Position numbers and translations under genes: made by a program. From Ustilago trichophora (taxonomy: Eukaryota > Basidiomycota > Ustilaginomycetes > Ustilaginales > Ustilaginaceae), in the NCBI GenBank assembly GCA_900323505.1, contig OOIN01000036.1:186001-250000 (forward strand): a DNA stretch of 64,000 nucleotides, in the 5' to 3' direction. The notes under the pieces were generated by a model. That model saw nothing but the letters and a program-made list of their open reading frames with translations, searched no databases and was not told where the DNA came from. This document shows positions 1 through 11,284 of the stretch, piece after piece (position 1 is the first letter of the stretch; every line of letters starts with the position of its first letter).

Positions 1-1024
1 CACGAGGGAATGTGGCAAGGGTCTGAACTGGCTGATAATCTATGCACTCTCACATTATTGTTCTCACACGGAAACAGGCGGCGGAAACCAAAACGGACTT
101 GACGCCAGTAACGGGGGCAACGGTCCGAACAAAGGCATGTTCGCCTTTGCTTCTTTCGTTGTACAGTACAGTACTGTACAGTACAGTACAGTACAGTACA
201 GTACAGTACAGTACAGTACAGTACGTGTTACACAAGCTTCCAGTGACCGAGTCATACCCGCTACAGAAGAACATTTTCTTTTCACCACTTGCCAGGAACA
301 GGTGATCTTGAGGGTCGCCGCAATGCTGATCCAATCGGCCAACTCGGCATGAAAATCCAAATGTCCGCTCAAACAGCCGTCGTCGCTGCTATCACAGAGA
401 TCTGCTCGCTAACCTGGCAAGATTTGCGGTATGAAATGCCAAAAAAAGGAAGGAAAAAGGAACGGACCTTTCCGTCCACCAACCTTTTTTATCATTTTCT
501 TGCGCGCTGCTGCCGTTGACCTGCATTTCCCACGCGACGAATTGCGATAGATAGCGATAATCTCGATATGCTCAGCCTTGGCACTAACTGGCCATCTTGC
601 TCTCCCCATCCAGTTCAAAGCTACAAATCCTAAGAGGAGTATTCGCAATCCTGGGCATGTATGAAGGTATTGCTCATTGGTTTGACCAACATCAACTTCT
701 GAATGAATTTAAAGTCTGCTTCCGAGTAACATTGAATCCCGAAACCATCTCGGACCGAACATTTTCGTGTACAGTATTCTGCAGAAGCTTGCCTGAATTT
801 CAAAATCGTAGAAAAAAAATTGACATGTACGCTAGGAAGGCGTAACAACAACCGGAAAAAAATCGCTCGATAGGGTTCCAGTTGAAAGTGGAGTAAATTC
901 TCAAAATGCACGCTCGAGTCAGCCGAGCTATGAATCTACTGTACACCCTTGCTTTGCTGTTGGGACCATCTCGTTCTCATCATCATCTTGGACACGACGC
1001 CGGTCGCAGCTGGCAATCGACATC
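1..1024. other. Intergenic region left of the NAD kinase gene
   Basis: No convincing gene on either strand; the open frames are short and lack family signatures. It holds the pentanucleotide array at 161-224 and further isolated copies of the same word near 769 (GTACAGTA) and 939 (ACTGTACA). The right end presumably carries the NAD kinase promoter. No clear TATA box was seen. Confidence 0.6.
161..224. repeat. (GTACA)n pentanucleotide array with an internal palindrome
   Basis: Tandem GTACA units run for 64 bp with one interruption (GTACT at 171-175). That interruption creates the perfect 14-bp palindrome GTACTGTACAGTAC at 171-184. The same palindrome recurs at 45071-45084 and shorter forms are scattered through the window's intergenic DNA. 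Confidence 0.95.
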
Positions 1025-2684
1025 ATGGTAGTGGCACAACCTCGCAGGCTCCCAAGTAGGAGCATGGCGGCCACTGCAGAGCTGGTGCTTGCATGTCGTA
1101 CAAATGCTGCTCGTATAGCTGCTCCCTGCGTTTCTCGACAGATTCAGACCAGCGCTCGATCCAACTGCCGCATCCAGAGTTGCTCGTCAGCTGTATTGCC
1201 GGCTCTTCGCACTAGAACCTTTTCTTCGAGCCTCTCCCTCCGCGCTGCCGAAAAGCAACCCGAACGATCACGTCCAACCCTCCACGACCTACCTGACAAA
1301 GTCGATGTCACCGTCGGCCCCGCCGGTCGACTCTCCAAAGTCATCCCACCCCGACGTGGGAACAAGATCACCACTCGAGTAGGAAGCAGCTATGCCGGCA
1401 CCCATACATTCTCCTGGATCTCTCCCCCCTCCAACGTGCTCATCGTCAAAAAAGCGCGCGATCATCGGGCAACGAAAGCAATGTCTCGCATCATCCGTCA
1501 CATGCGCACCACCTATCCTTCGCTCAACATCATCCTCGAGTCCCAAGTCATCGACTCGAACGACGGAGAGCTTGCATCCACATATCCAGAACTCGTATCC
1601 GCGGATCCGAGCGAGAAGAGCTTGCTGGCGCAAAAGACGGATTTCGTCATCACGCTCGGTGGAGACGGGTCGATACTGCACGTTTCGAGTCTCTTCGATC
1701 GAGATGCTGTTCCACCGGTGTTGAGCTTTTCCATGGGGACTCTGGGATTCTTGTTGCCGTACGACATCAGTGGATATAAGGAGGCGGTCAAGGATATGGT
1801 CGAGGGCAACATCAGCTTGTTGCTGAGGATGAGGCTGCGCCAGACAAGTCACAGGAAGGATGGAGAGACTTTTTGTCAGATCGAGGATAGGAGGGAGGGC
1901 GGGGGGTGCTATGACGTGCATCTGATGAACGAGGTTACACTGCATAGAGGGAGGGAGCCACATATGACCAAGATCGATGCATACGTCGATGGGCAGCATC
2001 TCACTCAGGCTATCGTAAGTCTTAAGCCAGAAGCTCCTGCTAACCACTTTGATCAACCAATGGCAGAGTTGCTGATGATGCTTTTACTGTGCTTCTCTCT
2101 GACAGTCGGACGGACTCATCATCGCCACACCAACCGGATCCACCGCCTACTCCCTGTCAGCAGGAGGACCCATCGTCCACCCTTCGGTTCAAAGTCTGGT
2201 CCTCACACCCATCTGCCCGCGTTCACTCAGCTTCCGCACTGTCCTCCTACCTAGTGACTCGGTCATCCAGCTCAAGGTAAGCCCTTTCCCCCCTACTTCA
2301 TCTCATACGACTCCCCATTCAGATCATTCTGACACCCCTTATACCACCCTGGTAACGTCTTCTTGACCTCCACAGATCTCGGATGACTCCCGCTCCCCCG
2401 CAGAGCTCACCGTAGACGGTCGCGTATCGAAACTTCTCCAACCAGGAGAATACCTTCAAGTCTCCATGAGTCCATTCCCCATCCCTTGCGTCAGTCGCAA
2501 GTGGTCTGATCAAGATATTCCTCCATCCCTCACGAGCGACGTCGGGATGGGCGAAAAGTATTCGGACAGAGGTCAAGACGATTGGGTACGAGACATCAAC
2601 ACTCTGCTCAAGTTCAACGCCAGTTTCGGCGGTAGAGGGACGCTTGGTGGGAATGGCGGGTTTGAGGAAGAGGAAGATGATTAG
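1025..2684 (+). CDS. NAD(H) kinase, probably mitochondrial (Pos5-like)
   Basis: Phosphorylates NAD or NADH with ATP to make NADP(H). Exons are 1025-2014, 2106-2276 and 2376-2684, all junctions in phase 0, giving 489 aa. Family motifs: GGDGS at about residues 212-216, the following FSMGTLGFL stretch, a conserved NE pair in [10 protein letters not shown], and, starting right after intron 1, the [15 protein letters not shown] nucleotide-binding loop. The first 80 residues are rich in Arg, Ser and Ala with few acidic residues and contain RTRTFSSS, a typical mitochondrial presequence and cleavage context, so a matrix location is inferred. An in-frame Met at residue 15 is an alternative start. The acidic C-terminal tail (FEEEEDD) is not part of the catalytic fold. 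The family call is firm; the Pos5 rather than Utr1 assignment rests on the presequence. Confidence 0.93.
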
Positions 2685-2847
2685 ATCCCGTAGCAAAGTC
2701 ATTCCAAATACAAGGGACAAGGGGGCGAAGTATAGCATACTCGATGTCTTGCACGTCCGGTTTTGCTTGTGATGTGAGTTGAGAATTATCGCATCTGTGA
2801 AAGTGAGGCTTTGAGAGAAGCAAGGGGCCGACCTAGCAGTGCGAGGA

Positions 2848-2886
<39 letters not shown>

Positions 2887-3048
2887 GAGGGAGAGAGGTG
2901 GAGGTTTGATGTTGCTCGAAAAAAAAAAGGTGCAGCTTTAATTTAATCTGATCTGATTTGAACTGAAAGCGTGATCGACCGTTCGAGTCCACGTCTTCCT
3001 TCTCAACACCACCATCTCTTAATACCACGCATAGTTGAACTCTTCACG
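2685..3048. other. Intergenic region with (GA)n tract, upstream of the CCDC124-like gene
   Basis: The NAD kinase 3' flank is followed by the promoter of the next gene. The only marked structure is a GA/CT dinucleotide tract at 2846-2898, which could form a nucleosome-poor promoter element. Confidence 0.55.
2846..2898. repeat. (GA)n microsatellite
   Basis: About 50 bp of nearly uninterrupted GA repeats with one GC and one GG interruption, roughly 150 bp upstream of the CCDC124-like start codon. Confidence 0.9.
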
Positions 3049-3840
3049 ATGCCGGCCAAAGGTATGTCTCTCTCACACTCTCCACCCTTCCTGTTCTCTT
3101 CCCTAAATCTGACCAACACACTCTACTCCCTCTCATACGACACCGTTACTCGATCGTCCACAGGAGGCAACGCCAAAAAGGAATCCGGCAGGGCCAAAAA
3201 AGCCGCCAACGAGGATAAGAAGGCCTCTGAAGCCGCCGCTCGTGCCGAAGCTGCCGAAGCCGCACGATGGGAAGACCCCGCCGGCGGTCGTGGCAAGACC
3301 GCAGCTGAGAAGAAAGCCGACAAGGCAGCTGAAGCCGCGCGCAAAGCCGAAGAGAAGAAGCGTCTCGAAGCCGAAGATGAAGCTTCCACCCCGACCGCTC
3401 CCGTAAAATCGGCCAACAAGGGTAAAGGAGCACCCAAGAAGTCGGCGCTCAAATCTGGCGGTCCAAAGGGGATCGATGGTGCGATTGCATCTTTCTCGGC
3501 TTCCAACCTGGATGATGCCCTGGATGCAATGTCGTTGGTCAACGAGCGTTCCGATAACGCCAGCAAAGGTGCCGCCGCGGGACAGATCGAAAGACATCCA
3601 GAGAGAAGGTTCAAAGCTGCATTCGAGGCTTACAAGGAACGAGAACTTCCAATCATCAAGGAGGAACACAAGGGTCTAAGGTTGCAACAGTATCACGATC
3701 TGTTGTATAAACAGTTCCAAAAGCATCCCGATAACCCTTTCAACCAGCTCACGGTCGCCTATGATGCTAGTAAGGAGGATAAGCTGGCTGCACTGGAGAG
3801 CAAGAGGAGTCAGACTGAGAAGAGGTTGCGTGACGCTTAG
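3049..3840 (+). CDS. CCDC124: CCDC124/Lso2-type ribosome-associated coiled-coil protein
   Basis: Exons 3049-3061 and 3164-3840 give 229 aa. The N-terminal half is a highly charged Lys/Ala/Glu coil starting MPAKGGNAKKESGRAKK. The C-terminal third carries the family block HPERRFKAAF, ELPIIKEEHKGLRLQQY and HPDNPFNQL. In this family (human CCDC124, yeast Lso2) the basic N-terminus lies in the mRNA/tRNA path of idle 80S ribosomes and supports recovery from hibernation; that role is family knowledge. The first exon encodes only four codons plus one base. The 102-bp intron is a multiple of three and has no in-frame stop, so an unspliced message would insert 34 residues. The start was chosen because the protein then begins with the family's basic N-terminus. 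Confidence 0.9.
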   Translation: MPAKGMSLSHSPPFLFSSLNLTNTLYSLSYDTVTRSSTGGNAKKESGRAKKAANEDKKASEAAARAEAAEAARWEDPAGGRGKTAAEKKADKAAEAARKAEEKKRLEAEDEASTPTAPVKSANKGKGAPKKSALKSGGPKGIDGAIASFSASNLDDALDAMSLVNERSDNASKGAAAGQIERHPERRFKAAFEAYKERELPIIKEEHKGLRLQQYHDLLYKQFQKHPDNPFNQLTVAYDASKEDKLAALESKRSQTEKRLRDA

Positions 3841-4224
3841 GACGGGCGAAAGGTGGGATTCATTCTATTGGAAGAATCGATGTGTAGTCGCGCCGTCTAA
3901 CGACAAAGAAGAATGGAATGAGTTATGATGTATTTGCTATGGATGTTGTGAGTGATGTGTGGGTGATGTGTGAGTGATGTGAAGGGTTGGCGAGGCTGCG
4001 GGAAGGAGTCATAGCAAGTGAGTAAAAGGTCGAGTGAAAGTGGAGGATTGATTTGCGAAGAGGAAGAGGAAAAAATGCCGCATGAAGCGGGCAGAATCAC
4101 GCAAGAAGGTCGGATTTTGCGCACCGACCAGCCCCAATCAACCTCGCGTCTCAAAAGCCTACCTCACTTTTTCTTCTCACCATCATCTTGTTCCCACCTT
4201 TCCATACGACTGCAACCGTTCAAC
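3841..4224. other. Intergenic region before the rhodanese gene
   Basis: No supported gene. It contains the short direct repeat GTGATGTGTGGGTGATGTGTGAGTGATGTG split around 3951-3980, and a pyrimidine-rich stretch just before the rhodanese start at 4225, as expected of a fungal promoter. Confidence 0.5.
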
Positions 4225-4923
4225 ATGTCGGCACGATCTCTCGCCCGTACCACCACCCGAGCGCTCCGCCTTGCGTCTACCGCCCTTTCTCGCACCGTCC
4301 TTACCACTCCCACCCTTGTTAGCACCCGTCTGACCCCCAAACCCTCCGTCACCCCCCTGGTCGTCCGAACATTCACCAGCACCTCCTCGCTCTTGTCCAA
4401 AGACACCACCTGGCAAACCAAGGGAATTGTAAAATACTCTGAACTTAAACCCGAGACCGAATCTCCCTCTGGCGAAATCACCATCATCGACGTACGTGAA
4501 CCCAACGAAGTTGCCCAAGGCATCATTCCTTCCGCTGTCAACGTGCCGCTGTCGCAGTTTCAAAAGGCCTTTTCAGGCTCCGGAGGCGACTTTTTGAGAG
4601 AATTCGCTTTCCAAAGACCCGCATACGACGATAAGGTCATCTTCTACTGTAGGAGCGGTAAGAGAAGTCAACAGGCTCTAGAGTTTGCCCAGAAGAACGG
4701 CTGGTGGAAGTGAGTACCCCCATCCGCCAACCTCGCAATCGATACCTTTCAGTGCAGAGGAAAGACTCTTAAAAAAAATGGATCGCTAACGAGAATTGTT
4801 TTCCCTACATTCCATCGATACTGGCATCACAGCGTACGAAACTACGAAGGTTCATGGTTGGACTGGGTCCAGCAAGAGGAAGCCCGAGGTCAGGCTAGCA
4901 AGATCAAGGAAGACGACGATTGA
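4225..4923 (+). CDS. Mitochondrial single-domain rhodanese-like protein
   Basis: Exons 4225-4709 and 4833-4923 (phase 2) give 191 aa. Residues 1-60 are Arg/Ser/Thr-rich with no acidic residues and end in VRTFTSTSSLLSK, a strong mitochondrial presequence. The rest is one rhodanese domain: IIDVREPNEV, then the active loop CRSGKRS with the catalytic Cys at residue 142, then a C-terminal segment (VRNYEGSWLDW) restored by exon 2. Such proteins carry sulfane sulfur as a Cys persulfide (thiosulfate sulfurtransferase-like). Without splicing, the donor (AAGTGAGT) gives an immediate TGA and loses the conserved C-terminal helix, which supports the intron. The specific substrate cannot be read from sequence. 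Confidence 0.9.
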
Positions 4924-5297
4924 ACAAGACAAAGCCCCATCTAACTCTCTTCTCATTCCTTATCCAAGTTCATTTCGCATTTAGGCAAATAACTTACGAA
5001 AATCAATCCTGCTTCAGCTGTATGAGCATTCTCACCTTCCGTGGGAAAGAGCTGCAACTGTGCGGAGGGGGATAATGAGGAGGATGTGGAAGCTTTCACA
5101 GAAAGATGCGGAGAGGTGAGACCAGGGAGAGTGCGAGGCAATGGTTAAAGTGTGGTCAGGCGATACGATTCAGGTGATTTGTCAAGCAATTGTCCTGCCA
5201 ACCGAATGTGACTCAGTAGGGTCATCTTGCACACTCTCGCCTCTTTTGATCATCTGATTGTTTACAAGTTTTCTGGTGTTGGACCGTATCTACTACT
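4924..5297. other. Convergent intergenic region between rhodanese and UBC9
   Basis: Shared 3' flank of two convergent genes; nothing recognisable beyond AT-richer terminator-like sequence. Confidence 0.5.
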
Positions 5298-5967
5298 CTA
5301 CACGGCAGTAGCCATCTCGCGAGCCTGTTGCCTGACGCGTCTCTCGTAGGCGGTAGCGTCCTTTTGAAACATGGTGAATGCCTCGCTCTGTGCAGGGTCG
5401 TGCGGGTTGGGATCGTTTAGCAAGTCCTGAATACCCAAAAGGATCTGCTTGATGGTGATGGCGGGTTTCCAACCCTTGTCTTCATCGAGAATGCTAAGGC
5501 AGACGGTGCCAGAGGGAAATACGTTGGGGTGGAAGAGAGGTGGTGTAAACTTGCACTTGGGAGGTTTGCTGGGGTATTCTTCTGGGAAAATCATGCGGAG
5601 CTTGTAGAGGCCGCCTTCCCATGGTGTCTGTATGTTGGCGAGGCGAGGGATGAGGAAGAGGAATCAAGGTTAGGGATCGAGGTCATCGTGGAGGGGAAGG
5701 TGAGATGATGAAGAGAGTCTGTGATACGTACGTTTGCCTTTCCTGGAATGCCAACTTCCCAGTTCATGAGATCAAGAGAACCGTCCGCTGCCTTTGCTGG
5801 TCTCGCGTAGAAGCCCTGCGGATAACAAGAAGAAAGACCCATAGCGGTGTCAGTGAATGATGTCGAGCCTGTAATGTGAGAGGTGACATTGGGGGACTTA
5901 CGAATGGGTGATCCTTGCGCCATTGCTTGCGCTCTTCGGCAAGGCGATTCCTGCAGATGCCCGCCAT
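5298..5967 (-). CDS. UBC9: SUMO-conjugating enzyme E2 Ubc9
   Basis: Three exons read leftwards: 5967-5902, 5815-5732 and 5627-5298, giving 159 aa, the usual Ubc9 length. The protein starts [22 protein letters not shown], matching the basic N-terminal helix that binds SUMO. It continues with [11 protein letters not shown] and TPWEGG, and has the catalytic HPN motif followed by Cys93 in [10 protein letters not shown], at the same residue number as in human Ubc9. It accepts SUMO from the Aos1/Uba2 E1 and transfers it to lysines in PsiKxE sites. Both introns have clean GTAAGT/GTACGT donors and CAG acceptors, and splicing reconstructs the family sequence without gaps. Confidence 0.97.
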
Positions 5968-8339
5968 GCTGATAGCTTGTGGACTGTGGGAGTTGTCGGT
6001 ACGATGAGGATGTGCTCGAGTATCCAAAGATGAGCTTGTCTGCGCTGCTGGTAGCCGCAATGTGATAGTTCAACGTGTGCTGAAGCGTTGATGCGATGGT
6101 TCGATGCGTCAATTTGGCCTCGTACGAGGTGCGGAACGAGATGCGAGAGGGTAGATAGATGCGGGTAATGAAATGCGGAACAAGTGGAGGGGCACTCGGT
6201 TGAGAGGAGTTGGTCCAGCGTCCTAAAGAGGTCGAGGTGGGCGAGCGATGACGTGAAACCTATCGCTCTCGTGTGCAGAGAGGGGAGGTATCGATGGAGC
6301 GCAAGAGGGAGCAAGATGATGATGATATCGAAGGTGGAAGAGGAAGAACAAAGGTTCAGCGGAAATGTAAAGGGTTGTGGAGTTGAAACTCGAAATAGTT
6401 ATGGAAAACCAACACACAACTGGCCAAGCCCGCGAACTAACACTCTGCGAAATTGAAGCCAAAAAAAGCACGTGACCTTGGCTACAGTGTGCGAGCCTAT
6501 ATCGGCCTAACAGTCTCAGCTGCTCGCGCTGGTAGGTTTGTGCGCCTCGTATAGGTTACGGCATGGAGCTCTGATGTTTTCAGAGGAAATGTACAGTACA
6601 CTGAACGATACTATTCTGAGATGGGCAACCAGCTGCCAAGAGATGCATTGCAGACTCGAGTGTCGTTAGGGTAGATGCGTTGCTGTAGAAGGGCGACAAT
6701 GTGGTGTTGGGGTTGACGCGCTTCAGAGCCGCAAAAGAGAGACGAGGTCGAATGCGAATCAAGAGTGAATCAAGTGGCTCTGTCGAGGGTTTGCCAACAT
6801 CTTCAACACACAGGTCTGGCTCAAGGCCGATTTCTAGATAGGAAGCTACATGCCAACGTGGACAACGTACGATCCACCCAAAGAGGGATTGTTTGTTCGA
6901 CAAACGACGACGACGTTGAATGCCGAAAGGAGATGAGCGTGGCTCGGAGACGGAGAGAGAGAGAGAGAGAGAGAGAAGCTCGTGATTCACCGAGAAAGAA
7001 AGAGGTGAGCTTGATTGAGTGGGGAATACAATGCTATACAATTTGCAAGAGATAAATGAATACAAATCGGATGAATTGAACGCCGCACGTTGTATCTGAA
7101 CACGACGCAGGCTGACCGCACTCACTTTGAAAAACAAAAGAGAGGGAGAGAGATGCCTGAGCTTAGTTTTTTTGAAACTGCTCTTTTTTCAAAAACGGCG
7201 AGAGCACGCAAACCAGCTGTCGTAAACGCGTCTGCTTTGGCTGTCTCGCCCCCGCCACTACTCTGTATGTTGACCATGAGCATACAGTACAGAGCAACTT
7301 AAGCAAGGCAGCAAGGCACGTCCAAAGTCCGGACCACTGCGTTGCTACCTGCCGTCTCGCCGCGGTCAAGCCAAAAGAGAGCCCAAAAACAAAGTCAAGC
7401 CTTGCCCGCCGCAGCCCATTCTCCATTTCCATCCATCTGAGATGGTACGCCATTCAATCTGAAAGCAATGCCATTGATATCTACCACCAATCCACATACT
7501 GTACTCTCGAGCACCCATCATTTCGTTCTTAAGACTTTGTGTACAGTAAAGCGCCGCCCTAATCGCAAATCTCGCCCGGTCCCTCTCATTCTTTTTGGCT
7601 TAGCTTGGCCTGGCTTTGGCCTCACCTCGAATCGGATTACTCCACTCAGGCTCGGGAAACGCAACGCAACGCAACGCAACGCAACGCAACGCGTGCTGCT
7701 GCTGCTGCTGCGCTCTACAACCGCCCTTTTTTCTTTTGGACACTGCCAAAGTCTGCAAACGGCTTCAATCAGCCCTCTCTCTACATCCTCGTCCGCATTT
7801 CAACATCACTCCGTCTTCACCATCCATCGGCTTTGGTCTTCCCACTTGACTTTGTCATACTGTCACATCGGCATCCAACTACTTCGCACCTTTCCTTCAG
7901 CCGCAGCTCTCGTCGCTTTTCGGCCCCATTTTGGAAGCTCAACTGCAATCCCTCTTTTTGTGGCGCGCGCGCACGTATCTCTGCTACACCTTCCATCGAC
8001 CATCTTCTACGCCTCTCTTCTCGTAGTCTTTTACCCTTCACTCGCTACAACATCCTCTTATCCGCACCAGCCATACCTTACTTACCGCTGTCCATCCTGC
8101 TCCGCTTTCGCCTGTCCAAGGAACTCCACCGCCGCCTCCCACCTCCACTTGTCGTACCTCAGCATACTGGCACGCCTTCTCTCCTCTTGTGACCCACGCT
8201 ATCGTGAAGGACACTACAAACCTGCAACGCGCACCCTCCTCCTCCTCCAATTCCTCCTCCTCCTTCTCCTTGATCGCATCTCCGCATCCGCACTTCCTCC
8301 CGGAAGCTAGCTGCTGCATCTCGTCCTCCCACATCCTCC
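5968..8339. other. Long intergenic region between UBC9 and the LAMMER kinase gene
   Basis: 2.4 kb with no supported coding gene; open frames here are low-complexity or lack any family signal. It contains GTACAGTA-type words near 6591, 7283, 7497 and 7540, a GA tract near 6953-6976, a GCAAC pentamer array at 7658-7692 and a CTG run at 7695-7711. From about 7700 to 8339 the plus strand is very pyrimidine-rich (CTCC/TTC), like a long leader of the downstream kinase mRNA. Confidence 0.5.
7658..7711. repeat. (ACGCA)n array followed by (CTG)n
   Basis: About seven ACGCA pentamers run directly into a CTG trinucleotide run, in the presumed leader or promoter of the kinase gene. Confidence 0.9.
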
Positions 8340-10498
8340 ATGGCCACCGTCGTCCCACGGGCCAAGAAGCAGAGGACAATACCTGACGAGCTCATCGGTC
8401 TCGCTCCTTTGTCTCTTCAACCCGTCGATCCAAACGATCCCAGCATGCTCGTTCACCAGCATCCGATACCCCCAACACATCAACAGCAATACCCTTATCC
8501 ATCATCTTCCTCTACCACCATGTCGACCGCAAGTGGAAGCAGACCCATCAAACCCGCTTCTGGCTTTCAAAGAGTAAACGAAGTCATCGGCGGCAAGGTA
8601 AGTTCATGCATTTCGTTCGCTCGCTTTACAACTTCACATCACTCAATCTGACCTTCTTCTTCACTCATTCTCCATCATTTGACGCGCTCCCCACCTCTTA
8701 TCGCCTCTCCTCGATGCAGGTGCAAGAAGTATTTGTTATCGACGACGACACTCCACCGCCCTCAAATCCCCTCAGTGTTCAATCCGCACGCGACCCGCAT
8801 CTTGTCAACAATTACGCTCATGTCAACGGACACGGCGCAAACTCAGCCTACACTTCAACCTTACACGGCTATGGCGCTGGTGCCGTACCCGATCCGCGCT
8901 ATGATGCCGCCGCACACCTCTCCAAAGGCAAGCGTAAGGCTCAAGACGGTGGAGCTCATGCTGGTATTGCCGGCTCCCATCTCAACATGCTGCCCCATGA
9001 TGCCGACTTGATAGCCCCCGCACCCCACACTGGTCTGCGTCCAATGCAAGCCGAAGCTCCCGTTCAAAAGCGGCGCAAACGAAGCCACCCTGTCAAGCCA
9101 GAGGACGCTCTTGTTGCCGGCGGGGCCTTTGATCCAAACGATGCCGCAACAGCGGCACATCTTGCAGCCTCCGGCGCAGCAGGTCTCGTACCTGCCAAAC
9201 GTCACGCACCCGAGATGGCTCAAGCAAGAGTCCAGCCCAACTATCGAGGAGGTTATCCTGCAGGTGCAGGTGCACTGGACTATGTTGCGCGCTATGATCC
9301 CGCAGCTGCCAATGCCGCCTTTGCTCAAGCCCGCCAGGGCTACGAAGGAACCGCCAGCACCCGCGACTCGTACGCCAGTTCTGCTTCGTATGTCGCCGCA
9401 GCAGCCGCAAACAACGGTCCCGTCGACGACGACCAGGGCCATTTCATTGTCAACCAAGGCGACTACGTGACTAGCCGCTACAAGATCTTGCGCCTGCTCG
9501 GCCAAGGTACATTCGGTAAAGTCGTCGAGTGCTACGACAAGAAGCTTCGCAAGTACGTGGCTATCAAGATCATTCGTGCTGTCCAAAAGTATCGCGATGC
9601 CAGTCAGATCGAGATCCGCGTGTTACGGACGCTCCGCGAGAACGACCCGGGTAACGAGAACAAGTGCATCCATCTGCTCGAGACGTTCAACTTCAAGAAT
9701 CACGTCTGCATCGTCTCGGAACTCTTGGGCAAGAGCGTTTTCGACTTCTTGAAGGAGAACCGATTCCAGCCCTTCCCGCCATTGCATATCTGGCAATTCG
9801 CAAAACAGCTCATGCAGAGTGTCGCCTTCTTGCATCGGTTGAATCTGGTGCACACCGATCTCAAGCCGGAGAACATTCTGCTGGTCAGCAGCGAGCATTC
9901 CATCGTTGCGACATCGAGAAGGCAGAACGCCAAACGCAAACATGTGCTGCACAACACCGAGATTCGGCTTATCGACTTTGGATCTGCGACTTTTAACGAC
10001 GAGTTTCACTCTTCCGTTGTGTCAACACGGCATTATCGAGCACCCGAGATCATCTTGTCTATGGGCTGGTCTTTCCCCTGCGATGTCTGGTCCATCGGTT
10101 GCATCCTCGTAGAGTTTTTCACAGGAGACGCGCTCTTCCAGACCCACGACAATCTCGAACATCTCGCCATGATGGAGGCAGTCCTCGGCAAGATGCCCGA
10201 CGACTACAGAAGAAAAGCAGAGACGTACAAGCCCGAGTATTTCAAGCATGGTGCGCTCAAGTATCCCGTACCCGAGACGAGCAAGGACAGCAGAAAATAC
10301 GTTCGCCAGATGAAAAAGTTGCAAGATCTCATCAACACTCCAGCAACCCAAACTCAATACGCAAAGCACAACACGAGGTTCTTGAACTTGCTCAGACAGT
10401 TACTGGAGTTTGATGCCGCGAAGAGGATCAAGGTGTCGGAAGCGTTGAAGCATCCTTACTTTGATCTAGATCCGGAGAAGGATTTCCCTCCGATGTAG
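8340..10498 (+). CDS. lkh1: LAMMER (CLK-type) dual-specificity protein kinase, Kns1/Lkh1 family
   Basis: Exons 8340-8597 and 8720-10498 (phase 0) give 678 aa. Residues 1-320 are low-complexity and Ala/Pro-rich with basic patches such as QKRRKRSHPVKPE, likely a regulatory and nuclear-targeting region. The kinase domain starts with YKILRLLGQGTFGKV (Gly loop about 347-352). It has the catalytic loop HTDLKPEN (about 464) with HTD in place of HRD, as is typical of CLK kinases, then IDFGSATF (about 505). The diagnostic EHLAMMEAVLG motif is at about residue 566, followed by the family's C-terminal NLLRQLLEFDAAKRI. These kinases phosphorylate SR-type and other regulators of splicing, cell cycle and stress. 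The start was chosen because it joins in frame across the intron; an upstream start in the pyrimidine-rich leader is not supported. Confidence 0.95.
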
Positions 10499-11284
10499 GG
10501 TTTCGCATCCAGGCTATACTTGATGGCATAGATGGGCATCGCTATACCTTCAGCTTGACGAACAGTACAGTACATCCGTCTGTTTCATCATCTTCCGGCT
10601 CGCTAGCTATACTACTTTGGATCTCGCGCCTCCCTCTGCTTCAACTGTATTGCAACCCACTCTTCGTCACACTCTCCCCAACCCCACATCCAGTCCCTTT
10701 TTTTGCCCTCTCCTTTTCACGTCTCACGTTTAGTTTCTTTGGTCAGGTCACGCCGTGTGTAAGAATAGTCCAAGTTTCCCCCTCCCTTCGCAATGCCATC
10801 GAGGTGCAAGACTCTATTGCCTTCTCTGCCGTTTTCCTATCCTTTGTCTGATGAAACGAGTTGGTGGTGTGTGTTTGAGAAGGGCGGAATTTTTAACTTT
10901 GATCAAAAAAAACCAACAAAAAGAAAGTGCCACAAAGAGGGAGCCGTGCATGGGCGGGAATTTGAATGCATGCGTGTGCGTGTGCGTGTGCGTGTGCGTG
11001 TATGGATTGCGTGTTGCGGTTTGGATTGAGACCAACACTTTTGACACCTGACTTACTTTGACTTGTTCCCACCAACAGCAGCCACTCTTTGCTTTCTTCA
11101 TACCTCTTTCTCAGCTCTTCCTCCGCAGTATATCGGAGAACCAACGTTCGGCTCTCCGCTGACTCTTTGATAGATATCAACGCACTCACAGAGTCTCAAT
11201 TCGGCTCTCTTCGAAGGCAGGAGCATTCCGTATTCCACAGCTGCAAGAGGTGGAGTCACACTGTAGCTGGAAAAGGGCGTCGAT
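10499..11284. other. Intergenic region with TGCGTG repeat
   Basis: Kinase 3' flank and promoter of the next gene. It contains AACAGTACAGTACA near 10561 (the window's GTACA word family) and a TGCGTG hexamer array at 10971-11001. No gene is supported. Confidence 0.55.
10971..11001. repeat. (TGCGTG)n hexanucleotide array
   Basis: Five tandem TGCGTG units upstream of the SLADEL-repeat gene. Confidence 0.9.

Noticed and set aside
2985..2998. tRNA B-box-like GTTCGAGTCC
   Set aside because: No A box, acceptor stem or cloverleaf could be drawn around it; it lies in the promoter of the CCDC124-like gene.
6580..7137. 185-codon minus-strand frame in the UBC9-kinase gap
   Set aside because: Composition is low-complexity, includes a translated GA repeat, and shows no domain or splice support.
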